A DNA stretch of 64,000 nucleotides from Musa acuminata AAA Group (Eukaryota > Streptophyta > Magnoliopsida > Zingiberales > Musaceae): the NCBI RefSeq assembly GCF_036884655.1, contig NC_088354.1, positions 13,960,501 through 14,024,500 on the forward strand. Direction: 5' to 3'. This document shows, one piece after another, positions 11,531-24,785 of the stretch. Position 1 is the stretch's first letter. Each line of letters begins with the position of its first letter. The notes under the pieces were generated by a model. That model was given only the letters and a program-made list of their open reading frames with translations, was not told the origin of the DNA and searched no databases. Position numbers and translations under genes: made by a program.

Positions 11531-11732
11531 ATGTCACTTGATACACATAAAACCTAACTCAAAACATATGCATGATTCTGCTAGGCTAATAAGGTCGGAG
11601 GTACATGAATCTTTTACTGTAATCGATGTATATAGCGTGTGGTTCAACAAAAGTATTGAAGGAGCATCTCGGTGATGTATATGATCCAAAGGATACACAG
11701 TGCATATGAGAAACCAAAGAAGAGGCATACAT

Positions 11733-14700
11733 TCATTTGATGTAGTGTGGAACAAACTGCTGTGCCAAGTCTCGTACATGGCCTGCTTCAAGAAGGTGCA
11801 CAACCTGTCTTTCCACAAGTGAAACTAGTTACAGCAGCTTAAGTGAAAGTAAAACAACAAGAAAAGAGAACACACATGAAATTTAAGTCACTATTAGCTC
11901 CATATATTATATTGATGTCAATAATGCGAAAGCAAGATAAAAGTCGCACAAACAAACATCAGAATCATCTGTCAAACTAGCCGAACATTTGATAATAGTC
12001 CAAGCAGCTTGTAATTGTTAGGTCCCTAGGAAACCAACTCGCTATTTGTTTGGTGTTCTTGAGGATTTCAGGATGAAGGCTGCCAAGTGAACTGTATGTT
12101 TCTCTACTTTCTTCAGGTAAACAACATCGATGTGGTAATAGGTGGAGTACATATAGCATGAGCTTTTATGTGTCAGTCATAAAACACAAAACATCATAGG
12201 TATGATACGACAGTCTATCTTGCCAGCCCCACATTCTCTCAATCCATTTAGATTAAAGGCTTTACTCTTAGAACACTGTGATCAGAAGGGTTAGTTGCAG
12301 CTATAATCAGGGAAGATTATATAACTTCGTGTTTGACCACCTCAACATTCAGGTCCAGTATTATTCATTGCAACATGAATTCAAAAATAACTGAAACTAA
12401 TTTGATGATCCAAACCTTTCAAGGTGATAATATCTGATTAATCAAGATAGAAAATGATGTTTTCTCAAACTCCTTGTCATCGGATAGCTTCATATCATAA
12501 AAAAAACATCTCAAGGACAGATTCAAACTACCAACCTTAATTCTGTCATATTAAAACGATCTGAATAAACATTCAACTATTGAGAACACTTCCATAGAAG
12601 CGGTAGATCATAGTATTGTAACATCTAAGTTACCTTCTAATTCAAGTAAAGAACTCTGTTATCTTGTGATGTCCAAATATCTCAAACTCTTCTATGCTCT
12701 ACTAGTTGCCCATGTTGCTTAGTCTTCCTTTAAGGGGGTTGTCGTGTGACAAGTGCATAACTTGAAGTACCTTTGGGATTTAGATCTTTTCTAGTAAAAC
12801 TTGAAGTAGGTTGTTCAACAGCCTTTACTGATCCTTGTGTCTGGTACTGCACAAGTCCAGCCCTAAATTGTTCTCAACCTCCTTATGATAAATCATCTGC
12901 TTGCCACTAAAGTACCCAGCCTATCCATAACAGTGAAGCCGACTTCTTCCTAGTTATACATGCCTAGTAAATATATATGCAGATGGATATATCCATCAAA
13001 AATCAATCATACAAGGTAATATACTATTTTGCTCTTAAAATAGAAATTGCAGTTAAAGATTTTAGCTGGCTAGGCAAATTAACTGAGGAATTAATGGTGC
13101 GACAACATACAATTCAATAATCTTGGCTCCAAGAAAATATTGCTCCAAAATTACCAAAATGTTCAACCATAGCTTGTATTATGCAGTTGTTTGAGGTTAA
13201 AGTACATGATTGTAAATTTACTAACAATATGGTGATTATCATGCACTAAAATTATTAACAAATGTACTTTACCAGTTCTGCATTCAGAAGGCCAATTCTT
13301 GGAATAGATTATCTACAAGAATGGAATTTCAAAAAACCTGAGTCTAGAAAGCAGAAATCCTGTTGCAAAAGTGCTTTCTGAACTGCATCAATCATCTATC
13401 AACCAAAATCACTACTCTTACGTGAACTAATTGAAGAATTATAACGATGAGGGTCTAAAGACAAACCTCTCCAATGGATGGACGCATCTCAGGGTTTCTC
13501 CTGACACAAAGGAATGCTGCTCTAGCCAAATGGTAAAGCTCATAAATGTCATAAGATTCTCCAAGGCGGGGATCGATAAGCTCATGTAAAGCCAGATTTT
13601 CAACTAGTGGCTCCACCTACAAAATATTAAAGACCACCAATTACACATGCTGCCATCTGACAAGAAACAAGAATTTAAATATAGTAATATGCTCATACCC
13701 ATTGCAATAGATGTTGGTGATGCCCATTCGCTTCATCAAGTACCCTACGTCCTGATATCAGTTGAAACAGTATTATTCCAAATGCATAAACATCAGTCCT
13801 TACTGAGACAATACCAAATTCAGCATACTCAGGTGCAATATACCTACATTCGATCAAAAATAGTTGTCAGCATGAATAAATGGAAGGTTCAGATAAAACT
13901 GTCAATCAGCGCATAGTAACCGACAGAAGCTCCCTACCCAGATGTGCCTAGCACTCTCGTTTGGAATGAATCACTATTGGACTTCCATTTAGCAAGACCA
14001 AAGTCCCCGAGCTGTTTAAAAGCAGACTTCATCATACAATGCTCTAGGCACTGTGTAAAGATATAAATGCAAGTGATCTTTTCTCTTACAAACAAATAAA
14101 GTAAGCTACATGAAAGATATGCAGGTTGGAAATAGTAGCAAAGGACCAGAATTTGAAATTAATTTCATTATATTACGTGCCTTAGGCTTTGGGGTGGCTA
14201 TGGTAGCCCAGCAAATGAGGATATGACTAACATGAGGTGAAAATATATTTAGATCTTAACCTAACAAGAACTTAATCTTTTAGTAAGTTCAAAATTAAAA
14301 CTACATGAAAGTGAAGAGCTTCTTTTACCTTTTGTATAGTAAATTCTTTGTAGCACAAAATTAGACAAGGATGCAGGGTGTCAATATCGAAGTGGATGCA
14401 AGTGTTCTGTTGTTTCATAATCCCCAAATAAAAAAGACCTCTCCTTTGAAGCAGTAGAACAAATATTTAAATGAATTTTAAGCTATTTATAACAGAAAGA
14501 GAAAGCATGAGAAGAAAAATGTTTGACATAATATATGGAAGAACTTTGTGCATGCCTAGATACAAGGGACTAAGTGTCACTTGATGTAAAAGCAATTTGA
14601 CAGTTCCTCGAACTAAGTGGCAGTGGTTTTGTGTGACAGAAAGTAGCATACTACATCCACATCACCTAATTATTGTGTCCACTTCTGCCAGATTTTGGCA

Positions 14701-17700
14701 TTAAGGATTTTTTATCCACATCAAAGCAACTTGTTCTTGTTCACATAATGAAAAAGCAACATTTGAAATAGTTTGAGTTAAAGCAGAAGCTAGTGGATAT
14801 AAGTGATGAAGCAAATTACCATGGGAACAAAGTCATGCGTAAGAAGAATATTTCTTGGACGCAAATCTCGATGAATAATGGGACCTCCACGGCACTCTTC
14901 ATGTAGAAAACGGAGACCTTTGGCTATTCCCATAGCGATAGCATATCTTTGGTGCCATTCTAGTAACTCTGCAGGTTGACCTAATTTTTTGTTTAAGATA
15001 TTAGTATCAATCTAAAACCAAATTCTGGTAGGTTACTGATTCATTGCATATAGCTGTTAAACTACAATATAACTGACAATTTATCATTTTAGTATGCAAG
15101 CAATAGGTCATATTCAGTCCTATATATCACTTACTAAACAGATGCCAGTGAAGAGATTTGTTGCAGATATATTCATAAACCAAAATGTTATATTTCTCCT
15201 TGCAACAATAACCCAAAAGCATCACAATATTTCTATGTCTTGCAAAACTTAGAACATGTACTTCAGAAAAGAATTCAGTATATCCTTGGGTGCTTTCTTC
15301 TTTTCGCATTTTTGCTGCAATAATCTGGCCATCTTTGAGTTGGCCTTTGTATACAAGACCAAATCCACCTTCTCCCAATAGATTCTCTTTTGAAAAATCA
15401 GAAGTTGCATCTTGAATCTCTGAAAAGCGGAACTTCATAGACTCTTTGATATAAAACATTGACCGTAGTCCACAAGTAGCACAAAGAATTGGCTTTTCTA
15501 AGAAATCATGCTGAAAAACATTTTCATTGTTGCCCGCCAGGACCTTTGCAGAAAAGAGACTTCTATGTTCTTTGGAACTCGTCCCTGTAAGAAGACACGC
15601 TCGTTGTTACAATAAAAACTTGGATGAAAAAAGAACTTCCAGCTAGTAGATTCCAGCAGACAAGTAGAATAGCATATTAAGCTATTGTAGAATTATAACA
15701 AGCTATAAAGCACTCATCATCATATTGATTTTATCGAGCACAAAATTACGGTATTCATTATACAACCAACATGAAGTATAAAATGAAGGCTACTTATTAT
15801 GTACTAGAGGATACATGCATACAGATTCAATCAACTGTGGCAGTTTGCTCAGTATTCCAATGAACTGAGTTCACCCTTCACTCAAGGTTTTTCAATTGGT
15901 CCTGGCTTCACACCTAAACGGCATGTGAATTTTTCCTTGCAACCTTCCAATTCAGAGTCAGCTAAATCCAGCAGCATTCACAGCAGATATCACAGAAAAA
16001 TTGTACAAAAAATTGCAGGTCATGAAACGTCAAAACTAAAAAAGATTAATTATGTAATTAGAAGATATCATATGAAAACTAGAGTTCTAAATTTCAATGT
16101 GTACCGCCCAGTATGGGCGGTATGTACCGATCCGAGAGGATACTGGTACGTGAACTACTCTCTACTAAGCGGCACCAGTATTTTGATTAGTACCGAGGTG
16201 TACCGATCGGTACCGCCTCGGATTTTGACTGTTACCAAGGTGTACCAGTCGATACGCCCTGACATGGTAAGTAAAGGTATTTTTAAGGTTTTAGAGTATA
16301 TTGTCAGTATGTCTTAACGTACCAATGGTACATACTGTTAAATTTCAGATTTTGGTGAGAAAATAAATTAAAGAATTTATAGGCTAATATGTTTTTAAGA
16401 TAAGGAACATAGGAAAACTTCGATTATGGGCTCGAACCTTTGAAGGATAAATTATCGAAGCAGGAGAAATAGATGTTGGGTCGGAAAGCATCATATCATA
16501 AATTGGACGTCGAGCCAGAGGATTGGTCGATGTGCTGAAGGATGGACTTCATACCATAAGTTCGAGCATCAGGTAGGAAGGATCAGGTATTGCGCCAAAA
16601 AGATCGGATATTGTAGGAGGTTAACATACCGATAAGAGTGGGAAAGGACGATGTGTCGGACGTTCGGATGAAATACCGGATGAGCAGATGACATGCTGAA
16701 CAACGTGCTAAAGGCTTCATGATTGTAATTAGAGTGGTTAAGTCCTGATCGAAGTCGTTTGGAGTCTAATTGAGTTGGTTTTGGGTCATAACCATGGCAA
16801 CTTAATTAGAAGCTCATTGGGCCTATTGGAAAGTCAATTCGGTGACCTGAGATTGGCCCAAGCGATGGTACTGCTTGAGAGTCGGAAAGCACGAGTTGTG
16901 CTTTTCGGGAGTTTTGGCGATAGTATCGCCTAGGACGACAGTATTACCGCCTAGGCTGGCAATGGTAGTTCTAAAGCCCAGATTCCCAGGCTCTGTTCGG
17001 TGATAGTACCGCCAATACCTCGAAAACTCAAGGATTTGATTTTTTGGCTCTATTTTTTAAACCATTTGGGGTCTATAAATACCCCACTCATACTTGCTTG
17101 GTGTATGAACGAAAACTTATGATTTGAAGTGTGTAAACTCTCTTAAAAAGTGTCGAGTCTCTTCCTCCTTGAGTTTATAGGTTATACTAAGGAGGAGTGA
17201 GGTCTTTTCTTAAAGAGATGTGTGAAAGTTCTTTCGAAAGGATTATAAGGAAGGTAGTTGGTCTTCGCCCATTGAAAAGAAGATCGGTAATGAAAGCCGA
17301 TGGTCTCGAGGGAAGAGGAATCGAGAGTGGACGTAGATCGGGACGACTAAACCACTATAAATCGGTCTGCATCCTTTTCTTGCTTTCCCTTATCATTACT
17401 TATTGATTTACTCACTACTCTTACTCACATTTTTAGTTAAACACATTTCCGATACAGGTTTTATCAATCGAAATTTTCAAATCAATACTTTATTTCGAAA
17501 GCACTAATTTATCGATCCCCTTCTTTGTGTTTTTATGATCCTAACACATATCGGTATGTACCATACCGAGCAAAGTTTGATACGTTGGTACGAACCGATA
17601 TTCAAAACCGAATGAAAATCATAAAATTCTTATCATTAAAATTCTGAATATCATTCCAAGATTGCACAATTGTGTGACTACCGAATGAAATGAAGGTCAG

Positions 17701-20003
17701 GAGATAATAATATAAACTTCCAAAGAAAGAAACAATTATGCAAACAAAACCTTGTAATAAATGGTAGAGGTCCACTCTCACGTACCAGATTGCTTAGATG
17801 AAGACACAGTCGTATCAGATGCCAATATACTATAATCCCAGGACCTTCCAGGGGATGAAGATATCATGCTTGACTTTGGCTTCAAGGCATTGGAGCAATC
17901 TTGGGCAGTTACAGATGCATAATAGTCTGCAGAATACATCAAAGAAGACAAATTGGTTTGATTCTCCTGCTGGTTATCCTCCTGTATGTTTGAACTGGGT
18001 TGAATGGTTTTCCAGACAGAATAAAACTTCTGCTCTAATATTCCTTTACTTGAAGAATTTGTTACGAATGGCTTTGGCACTTCAATTGATAGATTATCAC
18101 TGATCAATGCAACTTTGCAAGATATGTGTTTCATATAGAATTTCAAATCCCTTCGCAGGTGTCTGTCAACACATGTCATTATTACGATTTAGTAAGCACT
18201 TAAGGTTGAAATATTAAAAGGAAAAAATCATAACAAATTTTGTGCTTCCATGAGATAAGAGGAAAAAGAGGCATCCAGGACAAATAACTTGCACTAGCAG
18301 CTGTTTGCATGGCTTTTCTCCATCATTTGAGAAAAAAAAAGTGGTATACTGAAAAACCAACCTGTATTTACTGGTCCAGGCACATCCTGGTAAGTGGACG
18401 ACCATTTCTCAGCCCAAAATACAGTTTTAGAAGAACATGGTTCAATCATGATTCGGATGGTTCTTTCAGTTTTGTCTCTGTACTAGATGAAGGAAAATGA
18501 GTTTTGGCTAGTACATCTATTTCTGCTTTCGATAATCCACTTGCTAAGTGAAGTGAATCAATCATGCAAACCTGTATACTTTGAGGAGCAACTTTTAGTG
18601 GAAACTGGAACCTAAACCTTAAAGTGGTTCATGAATGAGAGATTCAAGTCCCGAACATAAGGGGATAATGATCAGGAGGAGGAGGTGGCGGTGGTCCTAA
18701 TCGGATATACTATGAGACGATTGAATCACAAAACCGATGCGGTGGAGGAGAGGATGACAAGGATGCCCAAGTACCTAGAACTCCAATCAACTCCACCTCC
18801 ACCAAGAAGCAAAGGGCAGACAAGCTGAAATCACTTTCTTTCCTCTTGGTTTTTTTTGGCTGGGCCTTTAATCTTCCTTGTGGTTGCCTATACAGATATA
18901 CTGTACCAAGCTGCTAGCAACAAAGTATCCGGTATGGACCAACACCTAATCCTTCCTCAAATCCTTTCAGAGGCTCAATTATTCAATAGAGGTTGAGATG
19001 CACTAGTTCAGTGATAATTTTTTTTGTCTATTTGACAACTGACAAATTCACACTTCCTGCAGCTAGCAACAGTTGGCTAATATTTGATCTGTTCAACTAA
19101 ACTACAAACTCCATTTTCTAAAACAAAATTCACCTTTGCTATTGAATAAGACAAGTTTGTGCAGTAAAGACTAAAATTTGAGGCATAAATTTCATGCATG
19201 TTATTTTTAATAACTAAGAAAAATATGTGGTGATTTTATCTCAACTGCATCCCAAAGAAACAAGCAAGCAACCTGAAATAATTTATTTTATGATAGATTC
19301 ATTAGAACCCTACCGGAATTACTAAGCTTGTTTCTGGTCCCACACACATTAGCATGAAAGACTTGCCAACACATAAAAGTTGCGACTCAGTACACAGAAT
19401 GAATTCACTAATTATACATCAGAACAAAGCTCTGTTTTCTAAAACAAAATCATTTTGTCACAATTAAAAACATATGTCCCAAGTTGCAGCTTGTTTACCA
19501 ATCACTGCTCTTATGCCCTCAACCTCAAAACGCTTGGCATATGGAACCAATGATCCAAATTTATCAAATTTAAAAGTTCATTGATTATTGTTAAAATGGT
19601 ACTCTAAGGATAATGAACGAAATGCTAGGAGAAAAGGCATCCATGTAAACCAATTCAAACTGAATCATGGCCTCAATGTAGAACTAATTTGATATAGGGC
19701 TGTCACAAGCAATAACAAATATATGTCAGAAGTAGCTACCTTCAGCAGAGCGAATTTTATATAGATTATTGATATGACATATTAAGTACCAGCCAAGCAT
19801 TATTAAAAATCTATGTAGATCTCTCTTGCATGCATATTTCCAGAAACAGAGCATAAGTAGTGGGAGCCCATTGGTTTAATGCAAAGTTGCAAACCATTGT
19901 TTCAATTGATTGTTTATAAACATGAATACTGCACTCAAAGGGCATACTTTGAAATGCAAATTCATTTAGTAGCAACAAATGTTATAATACAATATAAGAG
20001 CCA

Positions 20004-20050
<47 letters not shown>

Positions 20051-22811
20051 CTCTATTGACACATCTAAAATCTCTATTGATTCACTTGCATTGAAATAAG
20101 AATCTAAATAACACAAGCAATTATTAGCATAATACCTATCAAGTATCACCCAGGAGGCTTTATTAGAAACAACCGCTTGCAGAATAACAACCTTTGCTGG
20201 AGTTCCGGCAGTAATTTTGACATTAATGCTGACCTAGCACATTGATCATATGATATTAAACAGATACATGAGATATAGTTTGCCCCTTTTTTTTACACCC
20301 TCTACATATTGGAAGGTGAAAATAGATGCATAGCCACATATATGAATGAAAAGGCATCATTGCCTTGTTGAACAAGATATATATCGATAAAAATTGAAGA
20401 ACCAAATAAAATTAGCAAGAACCAAATTTGGCTTCTGCAGAAATCCTTCAAGCATTCAAACATGTGAGATGCATTTATAAGATGCAGATAAAGAATTGCA
20501 GCTAACCAAATGTTAACTTGACAATGATTTTTTGTGTTTTCCAATAGATGCAAGATTGCATGACAGAATAAATCCAGAATCCAAAGTGGAAGAGAAGATT
20601 CAGGTGGATATCATAAAATGATAAAATAAGAGAACAAGAAGATGTAAATCATATATGTGCCTCAAGTTGAAGATGCTTGACATGAGTGCTTATGCTAATC
20701 CCAATTGATTCACATGTACTGGAAGATACATTAAGTGTCACCTCAATAAAACTCATCATGGTAGAAACTCTGCAAATGGTAAGTATCGAAAGTAAATCAC
20801 CTTACAACAAATAAGTAAAGGTGTTTGTTCCAAATTTGTTGCTATTACCGCTTCATTGTTACACATTTCAGCACTCTGTTGAAGCATGCTCTCATATTTA
20901 TCAACCTTCTTTGAGACCTCCTCTTCAAGTGCCCAAAAATTCGTCCCACCAAAGGAGTCAGCGCATGCTTTTGTCTGATATCCCACTAAATAGAGCAAAC
21001 AAACTGACTCATAGTAATCAAGAAAAGAAGATAATGCAACACATATTAGACACTTAACATTGTAGCTTTTTTATTTTATTCCCTTCTAGAACATTATGTT
21101 ATTCCCTCCCAATTATGGTTTACATGTGACAACAAAATAGTTCAACTCATCGTAGAAAGTAAAATTACATAACGCTATCCAACTCTTTTGCCAAAATACA
21201 TGCATAGTTGAATAATTACTTGCTTTCGTCCAATAATGCAGCAACCATTTTCACTTCAGTCTACAAATGCTTCTTCAGTATCAATTCTATCCATAATTAG
21301 ATATTTTTCTAGCAAAGAAACAACCCTTGTATACTCTGTGAACAATGTCTGAAGCAATAAAATGAATGCTAAACTAATAACTGACAAAGAACAGAAAATT
21401 TAAATCCGAATTTATAGCTCAGTGGAGAAACACGAACACAGTGGCTAGGTTTATTGGCAGATAGTCACCAGGAATTTATTCAATATACTGCCTAAGGTCA
21501 TCTGATTGACAAGTTACACATGTTTTTGTCTTCAATTTTTGTCAATAACCACAGAAAAGCAACATCAAACATTCATGATCTTAATCGGGAGAATATGTAA
21601 GTTCTTACCCCTGTTTTATTTAAGCATAACCTCTTACCTTGTGAAGTTAAAATCACAATTGACATCTCAGCTTTTCCGGAGTTTAATAATGCAATAAGTT
21701 TCTTTTAATTTGTTCTATTAGTCATACTTCCACTTCAAATAGATAACTAAAACCCCAAAGGCAACACTCAGAACAGTTAACAAGGGACAAAACTACCAAC
21801 CGTATTAGGAAAGACTCATGACTTCTCTACTTTCCAATAGTATTTTCTAGTTTTCATCTCCATTTTTTTATCTGGTGAGAAAAAAAGAAGTTATGTTTAC
21901 CAGTCATGGCCTAACTAGTGGTATGGCTTCTCTACTTGCTGGATATGAACTCCTCGAAGACATTTGCTGCTGGAGGGCTGAACTCAATGCAATCAATTGG
22001 GCTTGGAAATTTCCCTGAAGAAAGGGATAACACATCTTGAAGTTGAATCAGATGCAGAACTTGTTACTAAAATCCTCAACAAAGAGGATAATCCTTCATG
22101 ACACTTGATAGATTGTGTTAAGAACTATTTTGAGTCTGGCAAGCTGTTTTCAGCATTGCACTTTTGGTCATGTTTTCAGGGAGAGAAATCAGAGTGCTAA
22201 CTGGTTAGCACATTTTACGAAAACCTCAAGTCTTCTAGTATTTGGAGGGGATCTTAGCTGACTTTGGTCAAATTTTGTGCTCCGAGGAGCATAGTTTACT
22301 TTGTATCAGGCTTTTGATGTAATATAGTTTCTTTTTTCGGGGGAAAAAATAACTGGTGGTAGCTACGAGCAATGTGGTGGCGGTAATGGTGATGTGGTAG
22401 CGGAGGTGGAGAATTTCGAAACAGTTTTCTTAGCATTACGAGGCACTTTCTTGATTAATTCAAGCAGAAAACAATAAGAAGAATGTGAACCTCAATCTTA
22501 CTGGGGTTGGTGACGGTGTGGAGGACGCCGAGGACGAGGAGGGTGTCGCCGCCGCAGAGGATGCCGCCCCTCGTGCGGATGGCACTCACGATGAGTCGGA
22601 GCTCAACCTCGTTGTGGTCCCTTGTGGCGTCGCAGGCCAGGATCACCACGTTGTGCGGCGGCAGCGAGGATCGGCGCTCCTCCTCCTCCTCCTCCATCTG
22701 CCGCCACAACGAGTCAGCCGGTCCCTTCTCCTTCCTCGTCTCCCTCTCCTCCTCCTTCCCGCCCCGGCTACTAGGGTTCGATCCCCCACTCCGCTCCTCC
22801 ATCTTCCACAT
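11733..22811 (-). CDS. USP-like domain protein kinase, inactive-kinase SELMODRAFT_444075 type (complete, 10 exons)
   Basis: A soluble receptor-like cytoplasmic kinase with an N-terminal universal-stress-protein-like (adenine nucleotide alpha hydrolase) domain. Exons: 22811-22502, 20985-20849, 20233-20136, 18162-17786, 15584-15135, 14980-14820, 14011-13938, 13843-13699, 13616-13467, 11804-11733. All phases join, giving 657 residues. The start is the first ATG after an in-frame TAA; residues after it are Glu-rich. The USP-like part spans about 55-240 (NVVILACDATRD, VKITAGTP, SWVILDRHLRRDLKFY). The kinase runs from about 360: glycine loop GEGGFG 378-383, Lys399, Glu415, HRDLRPRN 494-501, Asp514 of DFG, APE as IAPEYA. 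The usual catalytic-loop lysine is Arg498, as in relatives named inactive kinases, but Asp496, Asn501 and DFG are present. Activity is therefore uncertain. Confidence 0.9.
16095..16335. repeat. GTACC-rich interspersed repeat, left part
   Basis: A dense series of GTACC/GGTAC motifs occurs here (taccgcccagtatgggcggt, gtaccgatcggtaccgcctc and others), many of them palindromic. It is split by the solo LTR and resumes at 17547-17630. The class of element is unknown; no terminal repeats or coding sequence were recognised. Confidence 0.6.
16336..17546 (+). mobile_element. Solo LTR of a SIRE/Maximus-like Ty1/copia element in a kinase-gene intron
   Basis: The sequence starts TGTTAAAT and ends ATCCTAACA, flanked by CATAC (16331-16335) and CATAT (17547-17551), a five-base duplication with one C/T change. 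At 1211 bp it carries a promoter-like tctataaatacccc at about 17075. Its tail (cacatttccgatacaggtt ... tttatcgatcccc) resembles SIRE/Maximus LTR ends as I know them. No internal region is present, so it is a solo LTR left by recombination. It lies in the intron between exons 4 and 5 of the USP-kinase gene, antisense to it. Confidence 0.7.
17547..17630. repeat. GTACC-rich interspersed repeat, right part
   Basis: It continues the same motif style after the solo LTR (cggtatgtaccataccgagc, gttggtacgaaccgat). Together with 16095-16335 it forms one older repeat that was the target of the LTR element. Confidence 0.55.
20008..20049. repeat. (AT)n microsatellite in kinase intron
   Basis: About 20 uninterrupted TA units lie in the intron between exons 3 and 4 of the minus-strand kinase gene, about 90 bases before exon 3 in window coordinates. 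Confidence 0.97.
21960..22265 (+). pseudogene. RNase H-like (RVT_3 type) relic in kinase intron 1
   Basis: Plus-strand translation in pieces gives AELNAINWAWKFP, then GITHLEVESDAELVTKIL, then ERNQSANWLAHFTKTSS. This is the order of motifs in plant RNase H-like domains found at the end of LINE ORF2 proteins and in stand-alone relics. There are at least three stop codons and two frame changes, so it is dead. It is antisense to the kinase gene and probably a transposon remnant. Confidence 0.65.
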
Positions 22812-22962
22812 CGAGCCGATCGATCCCTCCTCCTCCTCCACATTAGGAATCGATCCGTCTTATGACTTGGCACTCGGGATCGGAGCATCAACAAATATTC
22901 GAAGGATATCCTTCGAGGATATTCGGAAGAAGATTTGGTTGGAATTTGGAGGTGTCTGGGGA

Positions 22963-22969
22963 TATTATA
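22963..22969 (-). promoter_or_regulatory. Possible TATA box of the minus-strand USP-kinase gene
   Basis: The minus strand reads CCGTTATAATATCCCC, about 150 bases upstream of the start codon. It is a plausible TATA element by position and composition; there is no other support. Confidence 0.35.
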
Positions 22970-23049
22970 ACGGCGCCTGCCGGCCGAGTGGGGCGGCGAA
23001 GAGAAAGAAGAAGAGGATGAGACGAAGGGAAGAGACATTTCCATGCAGC

Positions 23050-24031
23050 GGGTGTAATGACATGTTACACCTCTTTAGCATGTCTCTCTTAGATTTAAAA
23101 AATAAACTTTTATAATTATAAAAATAAAATATTTAATTTTATTTATTCTATTATAAATGAAAAATACAGTACGTGCGTGAATTATATGAAAATGATAGAT
23201 AAAAAGATAATTTTAATTATAGTAACAAGCTAATTATAAATTACCTCTTCTAGTTAGATCTTTTTAACGTCTCGATCTATAAATTTAAAAAATTATATTA
23301 AATTATCTATAATTACTAAAGTAAAATATTTAATCATATTTATCCTAATGTCATCCGTTTTACTGACGAAAGATATAGTATTTATATTATGATAAAAAAT
23401 GATGAACAAAAAGGTAATTTCAATGATGGTGGCGGATAGTGACAACATGAGTGGCTGTTTGTGGTGATGGTCAATCTTGTCCATATCAATCTGAACATCA
23501 ACGATGAGGAGGAAGAAGAGGGAGGTGAGATATCTATGTCGGTACCACACTGTTTTGTCTTCTCTTTCTCCTTCGATATCGTTTTGCATCTGTGTTGATG
23601 CTATAAGAGGAAGAAGAGATAGATGAGGCATTTGCATCATGGACAATGAGGAGGAAGGAGGAAAAGAAGGCAGGTGAGGTAAAGCGATTTATTCATATAC
23701 TATATCTTTCGTTGGTAAAGCCGATAGTATTAGGGTAAATAGGATTAAATATTTTACCTTCATAACTATAGATATTTCAATATAAAATTTTCAAATATAT
23801 GGATCGAGATGCTAAAATAATTTAATTATAGGAGGAAATTTATAATTAGTATGTCATCGTCATTGAAATTATTATTTTTATCTATTATTTTTATGTCATT
23901 GATGTATATGTTGTATTGATTAAATATTTTATTTTTATAATTATAAAAAAATTAATATAAATTTTTTTAAGTCTAGAGATCAAAATACTAAAGAAGTATA
24001 ACTATATAGGGTAAGGTAATATGTAATTAGC
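23050..24031. mobile_element. Foldback-like element with long terminal inverted repeats (~980 bp)
   Basis: The left arm (about 23050-23385) and right arm (about 23691-24031) are inverted copies of each other over roughly 340 bases. Examples: ttataattataaaaataaaa at left matches its reverse complement near 23928-23947 at right, and gacgaaagatatagta (left end of the loop) matches tactatatctttcgttggta (23697-23716). The arms are AT-rich. The roughly 300-base centre is GC-richer, with gaggaggaagaagag-type purine runs. No transposase was seen. It resembles a non-autonomous Mutator-like or foldback element. The target duplication was not identified, so the ends are approximate. Confidence 0.7.
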
Positions 24032-24785
24032 CATCCATGACCCTCCATGACACTTTAAAAAATAATGTTGAATTAATTTGTAAGGTCACATCTATTATGA
24101 TTGGCTATATAAGCTCTTTAGTTAGGCATCCCATAAGGGTTGCAAGATTTGAATCCACATGATGAGATTTGTGGAAAAGAGGCGGCTGGGCTCACTCATC
24201 TCTCTAAACCTTCATTTGGTCAACAAATCCACATCAGATCATGATTACCTCAAGACTATAAAGCACCTGAGAACTTAGAAAAATATGTGGAATGATCAGC
24301 CGACAGGGTGTAGGAATTGGCCAACCAACATTCTTTGATGAGTGTGCCTTCGTGTTTCCCACCAAAGCTTTGGAATTAAAGCAGAAGATTAGGAGCGTAC
24401 AGATGGATTACCAACTTATTAAGTAAAGATGACGCAGTCATTATCCCATGCACAGTTCACGAAAAGGATGCATGAAACTGAAGCACTTTGCCAATGAAGT
24501 TAGGCACAAGTCACTATGAAAGAAACTCACTTTTCTTGTGCAGTTCTGTTCTTTCAAAGAGAGTTTATTGGGACAAAAACACCTTCTGCATTGTTGCAGA
24601 TTAAAGAACACCGACAACTAGCAAATCAACAGTGCATGGAGGAGAATACAAGATTAAAGGCCAAAGAGTTGATTATAATCTCATTGGCAGAAGAACTGTT
24701 TCACTTGATCTATACATATATGCTTGAACACACACACACACAGCGACAGGAACACGCCTTGATCGAGAAACTACGTGCATGAATC
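24032..24785. other. Intergenic region downstream of the NAC gene
   Basis: This would hold the NAC 3'UTR. An 88-codon plus-strand frame (24516-24782) resembles nothing I know and includes a CA microsatellite near 24733. It is not called as a gene. Confidence 0.4.

Noticed and set aside
22643..23115. Overlapping Arg- or Leu-rich frames on both strands
   Set aside because: They are shadows of the purine-rich first exon and leader of the minus-strand kinase gene.
24145..24170. tRNA-like string gatttgaatcc
   Set aside because: It resembles a T-arm only in part; no acceptor stem, D-arm or anticodon arm could be drawn around it.
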